Shown here: positions 50,424 to 58,377 of the stretch, one piece after another | Numbering within the stretch: the first letter of the stretch is position 1 | Layout of the letters: the number at the start of each line of letters is the position of its first letter | Assembly (NCBI RefSeq): GCF_002217435.1 | Contig: NZ_MUHF01000021.1 | Coordinates: 249,792-313,791 of the forward strand | Direction of reading: 5' to 3' | Source: Flavobacterium reichenbachii | GTDB taxonomy: Bacteria > Bacteroidota > Bacteroidia > Flavobacteriales > Flavobacteriaceae | DNA length: 64,000 bases | The notes under the pieces: model-generated | Seen by the model: only the letters and a program-made list of their open reading frames with translations | Database searches by the model: none | What the model was told of the DNA's origin: nothing | Position numbers and translations under genes: made by a program

Positions 50424-51500
50424 ATGATTCCAGTAACCAAAACCTTTTTACCTCCACAAGAAGAATATAATTCTTATCTGCAGCGTGCATGGGACAAAGC
50501 TTGGCTTACAAATCGCGGTGAACTAACATTAGAACTCGAAGATAAACTTAAAAATTATTTAAACGTTCCTTATATTACCATTACTAATAACGGTACAATG
50601 CCTTTGCAGATTGCATTAAAATTATTTGGTAAAGGAGGAGAAATAATAACTACACCATTTTCTTATGTAGCGACATCTGCAGCAATAGTCTGGGAAAATT
50701 GTACACCAGTTTTTGTAGATATTGACCCGGAACATCTAACGATAGATGAAACTAAAATTGAAGCTGCAATAACTCCAAAAACAACTGCGATTCTGGCAAC
50801 TCATGTCTTTGGAAATCCGTGTGCTGTTACCGCTATAGAAGTTATTGCAAAAAAACATAATATAAAGGTTATTTATGACGCGGCGCATTGTTTTGGCGTT
50901 ACCTACAATAACGAATCTGTTTTTAAATTTGGTGATGTAAGCACTTGCAGTTTTCATGCTACAAAATTATTTCATACCGGAGAAGGCGGTGCCATGTTCT
51001 GCAATGACGAAGAAACACAGCATCAATTATTTTACAGTCATAATTTTGGACATAACGGTCCGTTAGAATTTCACGGGCTTGGAGTAAATGCTAAAATTTC
51101 AGAACTGCAGTCTGCTATGGGATTAGCACTTTTTCCTTATATGGAGCATATTATTACGGAGAGAAAAAAGGTAACTGATTTTTATAACACTAATTTGAAT
51201 TTTAAAAATCTTAAGACTTTAAAAATAAGAGAAAATACAGAATGGAATTACAGTTATTATCCTTTAATCTTTGATTCAGAGGAAACTTTACTGCGTGTTC
51301 AGGAAGCATTAGGGAAAGAAAATATTTTTCCAAGACGTTATTTTTATCCTTCATTAAATACCATAAATTACATAAGCAGCAATACAATGCCAGTATCTGA
51401 ATCTATTGCATCAAGAATAGTTTGTCTGCCTTTATATGTTGGTCTTTCCTCAGAAGATTTAGAAAGAATCACAACAATCATAAACAGACTAACATCTTAA
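50424..51500 (+). CDS. DegT/DnrJ/EryC1 sugar aminotransferase (VioA-like)
   Basis: 358 residues, fold type I PLP enzyme. The N-terminus reads VTKTFLPPQEEYNSYLQRAWDKAWLTNRG, and the PLP lysine is K181 in SFHATKLFHTGEGGA. The end reads FPRRYFYPSL, as in VioA/WecE-type enzymes. These convert a dTDP- or UDP-4-keto-6-deoxyhexose to the 4-amino sugar. Divergent from the ACP/KAS operon, it would provide the amino group to which the NeuD-like enzyme attaches the acyl chain. The rmlA/rmlB genes for the keto-sugar are not in the window. Confidence 0.87.
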   Translation: MIPVTKTFLPPQEEYNSYLQRAWDKAWLTNRGELTLELEDKLKNYLNVPYITITNNGTMPLQIALKLFGKGGEIITTPFSYVATSAAIVWENCTPVFVDIDPEHLTIDETKIEAAITPKTTAILATHVFGNPCAVTAIEVIAKKHNIKVIYDAAHCFGVTYNNESVFKFGDVSTCSFHATKLFHTGEGGAMFCNDEETQHQLFYSHNFGHNGPLEFHGLGVNAKISELQSAMGLALFPYMEHIITERKKVTDFYNTNLNFKNLKTLKIRENTEWNYSYYPLIFDSEETLLRVQEALGKENIFPRRYFYPSLNTINYISSNTMPVSESIASRIVCLPLYVGLSSEDLERITTIINRLTS

Positions 51501-51555
51501 TAATCAATAAATTTTAAATATTTACTGAGTTTTTTATCAAATAAAATTTACTATT

Positions 51556-52128
51556 ATGAGTCAAGATATCAACCAAGAAATCGCAAACGCCTACGAAGTT
51601 ATCAAAGAAGGCGGTATTATACTTTATCCAACCGATACTGTTTGGGGAATTGGCTGTGATGCTACAAATGCAGAAGCGGTTGCTAAAATTTACAAACTCA
51701 AACAGCGTGCAGAAACACAAAGTATGATTGTTTTGATGAATGGTGAAAAAATGATGTATAATGTTTTTAAAAACATTCCAGAAGTGGCTTGGCAGATTTT
51801 AGATTTATCTGAAAAACCAACAACTTTGATTCTGGACGATGCACGAAATGTTGCACCCAATATTATCGCTGCTGATAAATCTCTTGGAATCAGACTTGTT
51901 AAGGAACCGTTTTGTTTTAAACTGATGGAAAGAATGAAAAAACCTTTGGTTTCTACATCTGCAAATATTTCTGGTCAGCCCACTCCTATTGCTTTCAAAG
52001 ACATTAGTCCAGAAATTATAAAAGGTGTTGACTATGTTGTAAAATTAAATCAGGATAAAATAGCCGGAAAACCTTCTACAATTATCAAATTAACAAACGA
52101 TTCTCAAGTCAAAGTGATCCGTAAATAA
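51556..52128 (+). CDS. Sua5/YciO/YrdC family threonylcarbamoyl-AMP synthase
   Basis: 190 residues, single YrdC domain without the C-terminal Sua5 domain. It makes threonylcarbamoyl-AMP from threonine, bicarbonate and ATP for the t6A37 modification of ANN-decoding tRNAs. Conserved stretches: GGIILYPTDTVWGIGCDAT, YKLKQR (K/R cluster), PLVSTSANISGQPTP. It lies 55 bases after the aminotransferase and may be read through from it, although function does not link them. Confidence 0.92.
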   Translation: MSQDINQEIANAYEVIKEGGIILYPTDTVWGIGCDATNAEAVAKIYKLKQRAETQSMIVLMNGEKMMYNVFKNIPEVAWQILDLSEKPTTLILDDARNVAPNIIAADKSLGIRLVKEPFCFKLMERMKKPLVSTSANISGQPTPIAFKDISPEIIKGVDYVVKLNQDKIAGKPSTIIKLTNDSQVKVIRK

Positions 52129-52153
52129 ATTCAATTGATAATTCATAATTGAT

Positions 52154-52194
52154 AATTGTCAATTGTTAATTGTCAATTGTTAATTGTCAATTAT
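52154..52194. repeat. tandem repeat of 14 bases
   Basis: The unit AATTGTCAATTGTT occurs twice at 52154-52181 and again in part to 52194. An imperfect lead-in (AATTGATAATTCATAATTGAT) comes before it, from 52134. Each unit contains CAATTG, so the array can also pair with itself. It fills the convergent gap between the YrdC gene and the cysteine desulfurase. Probably a hypervariable intergenic repeat, possibly doubling as a terminator. Confidence 0.8.
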
Positions 52195-52196
52195 CT

Positions 52197-53321
52197 TCAA
52201 ATTGTTTTTAAACCTTGAATAAGCCAGTCAATATCTTCTTTTGTGTTGTAATGGCTGAATGAAATTCTAAGATTTGGCAGCTTCAAGTCTTCTTCAGAAA
52301 GCATTTCCTTAAGCACATGAGATGGTTTTATACTTCCAGACTGGCAGGCGCTTCCTCTTGAAACCGCAATCCCTTTCATATCTAAGCTAAACAAAAGCAT
52401 CGAAGTTTTATCTGATGAAAAAGGCAGTATAATATTGATAATATTGTAAAAATCATCTTTTTTTCCGTTGATTCTGAAACCAGGAAAATTAATTTCAAGC
52501 TGTTCGATCAAATACATTTTTAAATCGAAAATATAGTCTCTTTCCTGATCTAGATTTTCGTAAGACAGCGTTAAAGCTTTAGACATACCAGCAATTTGAT
52601 GCACTGCTTCTGTTCCTGCACGAAGGCCTTTTTCCTGTTCTCCGCCAAAAATTAGAGGCTGTAATCCTGAGTTTTTTCGAATAAAAGCAAAACCAACACC
52701 TTTTGGACCGTGAAATTTATGTGCACTTGCCACAATAAAGTCAACCGGAGTAGTTTGCAGATCTATTTCTGTTTTCCCTACAGATTGTATTGTGTCAGAA
52801 TGAAATAATGCGTTATACTGTTTACAAATAGTACTTACTCTGTCCAGATCTAAAATTGTTCCTGTTTCGTTATTAACATGCATTAAACTTACTATTGTCT
52901 TTTTTTCGTCAGACAATAAATTAGACAGATGTGTTAAATCAATTGATCCGTCAGGTTTTATATCGACATAATCAATCTGAATATTGTAATCTGATTCTAA
53001 AGCCAAAGAAGCATATAATACTGCATGATGTTCTATTCTAGAAGTAATAATACGCTCCACTTTAAGATCTTCTACTGCAGAGCGGAGAATCCAATTATCT
53101 GCTTCTGTTCCTCCAGAAGTAAAAATAATTTCCTGAGCTGTACAATTTAAATGCTTAGCAATACTTTTTCTGGAAAGTTCTAAAATTGTTCTGCCATTTC
53201 TGCCAAAACTATGTGTAGAAGACGGATTACCAAAATCTTCTGCCATAATTTTAGTCATCTCTTGGATCACTTCTGGTCGCATGGCAGTTGTAGAGGCATT
53301 ATCTAGGTATACTTTTTTCAT
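52197..53321 (-). CDS. cysteine desulfurase (NifS/IscS type)
   Basis: 374 residues from ATG 53321 (MKKVYLDNASTTAMRPEV). Fold type I PLP enzyme with the PLP lysine in ASAHKFHGPKGVGF and the catalytic cysteine in VSRGSACQSGSIKPSH. It gives alanine and a persulfide for Fe-S cluster or tRNA thiolation. IscU is not adjacent, so this may be a second, tRNA-specific copy. The -7 box TAACTTTG ends 6 bases before the start codon, so the transcript may be nearly leaderless. Confidence 0.93.
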   Translation of the reverse strand: MKKVYLDNASTTAMRPEVIQEMTKIMAEDFGNPSSTHSFGRNGRTILELSRKSIAKHLNCTAQEIIFTSGGTEADNWILRSAVEDLKVERIITSRIEHHAVLYASLALESDYNIQIDYVDIKPDGSIDLTHLSNLLSDEKKTIVSLMHVNNETGTILDLDRVSTICKQYNALFHSDTIQSVGKTEIDLQTTPVDFIVASAHKFHGPKGVGFAFIRKNSGLQPLIFGGEQEKGLRAGTEAVHQIAGMSKALTLSYENLDQERDYIFDLKMYLIEQLEINFPGFRINGKKDDFYNIINIILPFSSDKTSMLLFSLDMKGIAVSRGSACQSGSIKPSHVLKEMLSEEDLKLPNLRISFSHYNTKEDIDWLIQGLKTI

Positions 53322-53326
53322 TAATG

Positions 53327-53334
53327 CAAAGTTA
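53327..53334 (-). promoter_or_regulatory. -7 box directly before the cysteine desulfurase start
   Basis: Plus-strand CAAAGTTA reads TAACTTTG on the minus strand, with its last G only 6 bases from ATG at 53321. If transcription starts about 5 bases after the box, the mRNA begins at or next to the start codon. Confidence 0.5.
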
Positions 53335-53382
53335 TGAAATATCAATTATGAAATCTTAAATATCATTTGCCAAATTTTTCAC

Positions 53383-53390
53383 TATTTTTG
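53383..53390 (+). promoter_or_regulatory. -7 box of the lipoprotein gene
   Basis: TATTTTTG ends 18 bases before ATG 53409. It excludes a frame-extended start at 53367, which lies upstream of the box. A TTTG at 53366-53369 is too close (13 bases) to be a normal -33 partner. Confidence 0.5.
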
Positions 53391-53408
53391 ACCCCAAATA
53401 AATTTAAG

Positions 53409-54401
53409 ATGAAAAAATATGCAAGCCTTCTATTGTTCGCGCTGTTACTAAATGGGTGCGACGATGGTGATTTAGTAGTAGATACAATTGATTTTGCTTC
53501 TGTAGAACCTGCAAGCTGTGGTATACCTACAGGGACTACTTCAGGCAACAGCTTAATTTATAAACTTAAAGATCGAGAAGCATTTTTATTGCAAATGCCG
53601 ATAGGCAGCGGATTAATAGAGAATGACAGTACGTATACTTATGACATTAACAATACTTCATACCGTCTTTTGTACAGAGCTTATGATGGTGCAGTTGCAA
53701 CCGACAATTTATGCAGTACAATACCTCCAAGTACACCTAAAGTAACAGAAGAATGGATTGCAACAGGCGGAAAAATTAAAATTCAGTCAACGACAACTAT
53801 AGGCGACGGTCCAATCGAGGGAAGTACGCGAGTTACAGGATATTCTCATACCATTTTCCTTAACGATATAACATTTCTTAGACCTTCGGGATCACAAACA
53901 AATGAACAATATAATTTCGGAACTTACAAAACTACAATAACGCCTGCTAACCTAACATTTAACGATATCAATGTAGCTTATAATTGTGCCGAAAGAAAAG
54001 AAATCTACAATTATAACAATTCATTTTATATTATGATTGAGAATATTTCTGATGATATGTTAGTAAATGTTGAAACTGAAACTGGTAAACCAAGAACTTA
54101 TGATATTACTACTTCTGGAAATAATAAAGTGTTTTACAGAACAGCAGAAGCTGGAAGCGGTACTATTACAAATAACTATTTCTGCCCTACCAGAGCAACT
54201 ACGCCAACTATAGGAGAAGAGTGGAAAGGACTTCCGGTTTATGAAAATGTAAAAGGAACAATTGAAGTTACAACAACAAAAAATGCTCAGATCTATTTTC
54301 ATGCCATAGTACTTAGAAACGTAGTGGTACAAAAAGAGAATAGTAAATTTAAACTGGGTAATAATTTTGTCTTAGGAACGATAACTAAAACAGCACAATA
54401 A
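53409..54401 (+). CDS. two-repeat outer-membrane lipoprotein of unknown function
   Basis: 330 residues from ATG 53409. Lipobox LLNGC at about 13-17 makes it a lipoprotein. The mature part contains two similar halves: RAYDGAVATDNLCSTIPPSTPKVTEEW with KIKIQSTT and HTIFLNDI, and RTAEAGSGTITNNYFCPTRATTPTIGEEW with TIEVTTT and HAIVLRNV. Each half has matching cysteines (SCG/LCS and NCA/FCP). No known family is recognised. Codon use and frame look normal. Confidence 0.75.
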   Translation: MKKYASLLLFALLLNGCDDGDLVVDTIDFASVEPASCGIPTGTTSGNSLIYKLKDREAFLLQMPIGSGLIENDSTYTYDINNTSYRLLYRAYDGAVATDNLCSTIPPSTPKVTEEWIATGGKIKIQSTTTIGDGPIEGSTRVTGYSHTIFLNDITFLRPSGSQTNEQYNFGTYKTTITPANLTFNDINVAYNCAERKEIYNYNNSFYIMIENISDDMLVNVETETGKPRTYDITTSGNNKVFYRTAEAGSGTITNNYFCPTRATTPTIGEEWKGLPVYENVKGTIEVTTTKNAQIYFHAIVLRNVVVQKENSKFKLGNNFVLGTITKTAQ

Positions 54402-54441
54402 ACTGATGCGTTTTTACTGAAAATAAATTTTAAATTCCTAC

Positions 54442-54507
54442 AAAAAAACGTCCGTTTTTCGATACTGATTCAAAATGTAATCAGTGAGAAAAACGGATGT
54501 TTTTTTA
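54442..54507. terminator. long hairpin terminator
   Basis: A nearly perfect stem with AAAAAACGTCCGTTTTTC on the left and GAAAAACGGATGTTTTTT on the right, and an inner CTGATT/AATCAG pairing around CAAAATGT. A and T runs flank it on both sides, so it can serve the lipoprotein gene and the convergent Smr gene. Confidence 0.85.
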
Positions 54508-54543
54508 TGCTTTATAACGAAAAAATAGGATCGAAAAAATATT

Positions 54544-55095
54544 CTATTTATTGTTCTGTCTAATATAAACTTCTGTCGCACCCAAGCCGTATTTTTGATA
54601 ATTGGCATCCTGAAAATCTATTCCGTCATAACGTCCCAATAAAAAGTCAAGTTCTGCTTTTAGAATTCCTTCGCCGACACCATGTATAAAAACGATTTTC
54701 GGAATCCGGTTTCTAATTGCAAATTCGATGTGTCTTTTTGCCGTTTCGGTCTGCAGTGTTAAGATATCATAATTAGACATACCGCGCTTATTTGGCACAA
54801 GTTTTTCTATGTGCAAATCAAATTCCGGAGCAGCTATTTCGCGTTTGTCTTTGCGTTCTTTTACAAAACTCCTTGGTTTTGGTTCCGTTTTCTCTTTTAC
54901 GATTTCATCTAAATTAATTCTTTTAATAGAATTCATTAAATTACTGGAGTCTTGAATCTTAAGCAGTTCATTGACAAAAAATGTCATCATAAAACCATCC
55001 TCAGTTTCGATCAAAACTTCTTTGTTTTTCACAGAAACTACTGTTCCGTTTATGGCTTCGTCTAAAACAGAAACCTTATCTCCTTTATTCAGCAT
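54544..55095 (-). CDS. Smr domain protein (DUF2027/MutS2-C-like)
   Basis: 183 residues from ATG 55095. An SH3-like N-terminal part (MLNKGDKVSVLDEAINGTVVSVKNKEVLIETEDGFMMTF) precedes a C-terminal Smr domain with FDLHIEKL, the HGVGEGIL motif and GLGATEVYIR. Smr domains cut or bind RNA and DNA; stand-alone copies are common in Bacteroidota. The start overlaps the 3' end of the small membrane protein gene by 11 bases, so the two are likely one transcript. Confidence 0.9.
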   Translation of the reverse strand: MLNKGDKVSVLDEAINGTVVSVKNKEVLIETEDGFMMTFFVNELLKIQDSSNLMNSIKRINLDEIVKEKTEPKPRSFVKERKDKREIAAPEFDLHIEKLVPNKRGMSNYDILTLQTETAKRHIEFAIRNRIPKIVFIHGVGEGILKAELDFLLGRYDGIDFQDANYQKYGLGATEVYIRQNNK

Positions 55096-55270
55096 CGTTA
55101 TCTTCTTTATCTTGATTTTTACTGGGCGTTTTTGCACTGAGCTGCATCATTCCAAACATAAAAACTACAATAGCAATTACGGTAATATATACATTTTTCT
55201 GTTCAGACACCTGCTCGTATAACGCCACCGAAATAGCAAGTATCATTATTATGATTTTTAAAGTTTTCAT
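55085..55270 (-). CDS. small membrane protein
   Basis: 61 residues, family not recognised. Two short hydrophobic segments (IIIMILAISVALY and VYITVIAIVVFMFGMM) are followed by a polar acidic tail. The stop overlaps the Smr gene start (55095), giving an 11-base overlap in the same strand, which argues that it is real. Confidence 0.6.
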   Translation of the reverse strand: MKTLKIIIMILAISVALYEQVSEQKNVYITVIAIVVFMFGMMQLSAKTPSKNQDKEDNDAE

Positions 55271-55372
55271 TTTTTTATTCTTAGGATTTCAAAAATAAGA
55301 AACTTTAAAACAGTACTTCTTATTTCTATCTTTATTGTTTCGTTTTTTTGTAAATTGTAAAAAATAATCAAA

Positions 55373-55657
55373 GTGAGTTTAGAGAAATTTATGATTCCGT
55401 GCTTGTTCAAAAAACTGTTCGGAATTGAGTGTTTAGGATGCGGTTTTCAGCGCTCTTTAATCCTACTTTTTCAAGGTGATTTTTCAGCCTCTTTTAAGAT
55501 GTATCCGGCTGTTTTTTCTACCTTATTATTTTTCGGATTTGCAGCACTTCACTTTTTAGATAAGTCCAAAAACTATCAAAAAATAATTTGGAGAACTGCG
55601 TTTATAAATATCCTTTTTATGCTCGGCGGCTATTATTATAAACACTTTTATCTTTGA
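55373..55657 (+). CDS. DUF2752 family membrane protein
   Basis: 94 residues, starting at a GTG. FGIECLGCGFQRSLILLFQGDFSASFKMYPAVF is the DUF2752 signature (CxxCGxQR), here with two of the cysteines close together, followed by two more membrane segments. Function unknown. The next ATG is 6 codons in and would cut the conserved start, so GTG is favoured. A short gene between two opposite-strand genes. Confidence 0.82.
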   Translation: MSLEKFMIPCLFKKLFGIECLGCGFQRSLILLFQGDFSASFKMYPAVFSTLLFFGFAALHFLDKSKNYQKIIWRTAFINILFMLGGYYYKHFYL

Positions 55658-55670
55658 TTTCTACACCAGA

Positions 55671-56372
55671 TTATTTCTTGATCTGATCTAAAATATCATT
55701 CATCATTTCGATTTGTACTTTCTGTATTTCTATTAATTCCTGCTGCTGATGCATAATTAAATGATCGATTTTATCATGAATCATTCTTATCTCTAATTCA
55801 GATTTCAGATTGATCATATAATCTTTTTTAGCACGACTTCTGTCTTTTTCTTCCTGACGATTCTGACTCATCATAATTACCGGAGCCTGCAAAGCGGCAA
55901 CGCAGGACAATATCAAATTGAGCAGTATAAATGGGTAGGGATCAAATCCTTTATTGGTCAAAATATATACATTTGAGCCAATCCAAATTACTATAAAAAC
56001 AACAAACGAAATAATAAAAGTCCAGCTTCCTCCAAAATCAGCGACTTTATCTGCTATTTTTTGACCAAAATTCCTCACCTCTTCCTCATCTTCCACAATA
56101 CTTACAATCGATTTATCTTCTTTTAAAGATGAAACCACATTTTGTTCTAAATCTGATAATGCTCCAATTTCTGCAGACAAATAATTAGAAACATATTTTT
56201 GTCGGTACACATTTAGCTCCTGCACACCAATACAATCTTCATCACAAAAAGATGGAAAATCTTTAATAATTAATCCCAAAATTGGATCATGAATAGAATT
56301 TCCGCATATCTTCTCACTTTCGGGGAAAGACTGATCAGAAATAGCACTTTTAAAAGTCAAATTATTTTTCAT
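55671..56372 (-). CDS. DUF1003 domain membrane protein
   Basis: 233 residues. An N-terminal soluble part with CGNSIHDPILGLIIKDFPSF and cysteines CDEDC, then the DUF1003 core: GQKIADKVADFGGSWTFIISFVVFIVIWIGSNV and FILLNLILSCVAALQAPVIMMSQNRQEEKDR, two membrane helices with the usual QNRQ motif. The C-terminus is a coiled-coil-like helix. Function is unknown; the family is widespread. Confidence 0.88.
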   Translation of the reverse strand: MKNNLTFKSAISDQSFPESEKICGNSIHDPILGLIIKDFPSFCDEDCIGVQELNVYRQKYVSNYLSAEIGALSDLEQNVVSSLKEDKSIVSIVEDEEEVRNFGQKIADKVADFGGSWTFIISFVVFIVIWIGSNVYILTNKGFDPYPFILLNLILSCVAALQAPVIMMSQNRQEEKDRSRAKKDYMINLKSELEIRMIHDKIDHLIMHQQQELIEIQKVQIEMMNDILDQIKK

Positions 56373-56567
56373 TTTTTTTGTAAATTTTACAGGCTAATTT
56401 ACGCATTTTAACCTCGTACGAATAAAATAATACCTAACTCGTTAGATTTCTTTTATTTATCACAAATAGAATTCTCAAAACAAAATATCTTTAGTTAATT
56501 GATGGTCGTATTTATAAAAAACAACTTAATTTTAGCGTTTTAAATTATCCATTCATTTTATACGATT

Positions 56568-57359
56568 GTGACGAGAAATTCCATCATACAAAATATTAAA
56601 GCTTTAAAGAGCCATTCTAATATAAATTACGGCATAAAAACCAAAACAGAAGACTTTACAGAGAAGCTTTTTTACACCCTTTTTGACTCTAATGCAGTAT
56701 TGGACGAAAGCATTAATGAACTTGAAATACGCTTTAAGGAAATTGCTGTTTTAGCATGCCAAAAACCAGAAAACTTATGTGAATCTATTTGGGACAGATT
56801 CCTGGAAAAATTACCTGCTGTTTTAGAAAAACTTAACGAGGATGCTGCTTATATTTTAGAAAATGACCCAGCATCTAACAGTATCGATGAAGTTTATTTA
56901 GGTTATCCCGGTTTTTACGCCATTGCTATCTACAGATTAAGCCATGAGCTTTACCTCCTTGACTTATTATTGTTTTCGAGATTAATGAGCGAGTATGCGC
57001 ATAGAATTACAGGAACAGACATTCACGCAGGTGCAGACATTGCTTCGCCGTTCTTTATAGATCACGCAACCGGAATTGTAATTGGCGAAACAACGGTTAT
57101 TAAAAAACATGTAAAAATTTACCAAGGTGTAACTTTAGGAGCTTTGAGTGTGAGTAAGGAAATGAAAAATGCAAAAAGGCATCCGACTGTAGAAGCCAAT
57201 GTCTGTATTTATGCTAATGCTACTATTTTGGGCGGAGGCACCATTATCGGAAAAAACAGTATAGTTGGAGGAAATGCATGGATTACAAAATCGATTCCGG
57301 AAAATTCTATTGTAACCAATACTACCACGACTGAAGTTAAAATAAAAGAAAAAAAATAA
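56568..57359 (+). CDS. cysE: serine O-acetyltransferase
   Basis: 263 residues, starting at a GTG. An N-terminal helical domain (about 1-135) and a left-handed beta-helix from about 140, with GTDIHAGADIASPFFIDHATGIVIGETTVI holding the catalytic His-Asp pair and VKIYQGVTLGALSV. It makes O-acetylserine for cysteine synthesis. The next gene, cysM, starts 1 base after its stop (TAA T ATG), so both are co-translated in one operon. The shape is the EpsC type common in low-GC and Bacteroidota genomes. Confidence 0.92.
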   Translation: MTRNSIIQNIKALKSHSNINYGIKTKTEDFTEKLFYTLFDSNAVLDESINELEIRFKEIAVLACQKPENLCESIWDRFLEKLPAVLEKLNEDAAYILENDPASNSIDEVYLGYPGFYAIAIYRLSHELYLLDLLLFSRLMSEYAHRITGTDIHAGADIASPFFIDHATGIVIGETTVIKKHVKIYQGVTLGALSVSKEMKNAKRHPTVEANVCIYANATILGGGTIIGKNSIVGGNAWITKSIPENSIVTNTTTTEVKIKEKK

Positions 57360-57360
57360 T

Positions 57361-58248
57361 ATGAGTCCACAGAAACTGATAAACCTAATTGGAAATACTC
57401 CATTGATGGAAACCGTCAATCTGGTTAAAAATAAAAACGTGAAGCTTTTACTTAAACTCGAAGGAAACAATCCGGGAGGCAGTGTAAAAGACAGAGCAGC
57501 TTATAATATGATTGTCGCAGCGCTGGAAAGAGGCGAAATAAAAAAAGGAGATAAATTAATTGAAGCAACAAGCGGCAATACCGGAATTGCACTGGCTATG
57601 ATTGCACAGTTATTTCAGATAGAAATAGAATTGGTATTACCAGAAGATTCTACTAAAGAACGTACCCAGACTATGCGTGCTTATGGCGCCACAGTTATTC
57701 TAACGCCTGCAGAAGACGGAATTATCGGATCTAGAGATTATGCCGACAAGAAAGTAGCGGAAGGAGGTTATCTGATGCTGAATCAGTTTGCCAACGAGGA
57801 CAATTGGAAAGCACATTATAAAACAACCGGACCAGAAATCTGGAATGATACCGAAGGATCTGTAACACATTTTGTTTCGGCAATGGGAACTACAGGAACT
57901 ATCATTGGTACTTCGACTTATTTAAAAGAAAAAAATCCAAACATTCAAATTGTAGGTGCACAGCCTAGCGATGGATCTCAGATTCCGGGAATCCGAAAAT
58001 GGCCTCAGGAATATTTACCGAAGATTTTCGATGCTTCAAAAGTAGATACAGTTGTAGATATTAGTGAAGAAGAAGCAAGAGAGATGACAAAAAGATTAGC
58101 ACTAGAAGAAGGCGTTTTTGCAGGAATGAGCAGCGGAGGCTCTGTCGCCGTAGCTTTAAAAATTGCAGAACAATTAGAATCTGGCGTAGTTGTAGCAATC
58201 ATCTGCGATCGCGGTGATCGTTATTTATCTTCGGATTTGTTTGACTGA
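57361..58248 (+). CDS. cysM: cysteine synthase B
   Basis: 295 residues. Fold type II PLP enzyme: LINLIGNTPLMETVNL at the start, the PLP lysine in NPGGSVKDRAAYNM, TSGNTGIALAM, and the phosphate loop GTTGTI in SAMGTTGTIIG. GAQPSDGSQIPGIRKWPQEYLPKIFD is the CysM-type loop. It makes cysteine from O-acetylserine and sulfide (or thiosulfate). Together with the acetyltransferase it is a complete cysteine pathway. Confidence 0.94.
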   Translation: MSPQKLINLIGNTPLMETVNLVKNKNVKLLLKLEGNNPGGSVKDRAAYNMIVAALERGEIKKGDKLIEATSGNTGIALAMIAQLFQIEIELVLPEDSTKERTQTMRAYGATVILTPAEDGIIGSRDYADKKVAEGGYLMLNQFANEDNWKAHYKTTGPEIWNDTEGSVTHFVSAMGTTGTIIGTSTYLKEKNPNIQIVGAQPSDGSQIPGIRKWPQEYLPKIFDASKVDTVVDISEEEAREMTKRLALEEGVFAGMSSGGSVAVALKIAEQLESGVVVAIICDRGDRYLSSDLFD

Positions 58249-58251
58249 TAA

Positions 58252-58377
58252 AAGATACTGAGGTGCTAAGGCTCTAAGTTTTTTTTAGACTCTGAATAAA
58301 ATCTTAGCACCTGAGAACTCACAACAACAAAAAAAACTTAGTAACTCAGAACCTTAGCAACTTAGCACCTTAAAAAA
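58252..58377. repeat. intergenic CTTAGCACC-type repeat
   Basis: The gap holds AGGTGCTAAGGCTCTAAG, then CTTAGCACCTGAGAACTC and its partial complement CTTAGTAACTCAGAACCTTAGCAACTTAGCACCTT. The words TTAGCACCT and GGTGCTAA form inverted pairs. It resembles a dispersed element of the same kind as 5124-5260 and 44094-44235. Confidence 0.7.

Noticed and set aside
33610..51500. Glycan region as a recent genomic island
   Set aside because: Strand changes and variable glycosyltransferases suggest exchange, but no tRNA edge, direct repeats, integrase or insertion sequence are seen, and base composition looks like that of its neighbours.
44244..51500. Aryl polyene or flexirubin pathway
   Set aside because: Those clusters need many KAS II-type enzymes, dehydratases, ammonia lyases and thioesterases. 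Here there are only KAS IIIs, one SDR and sugar enzymes.
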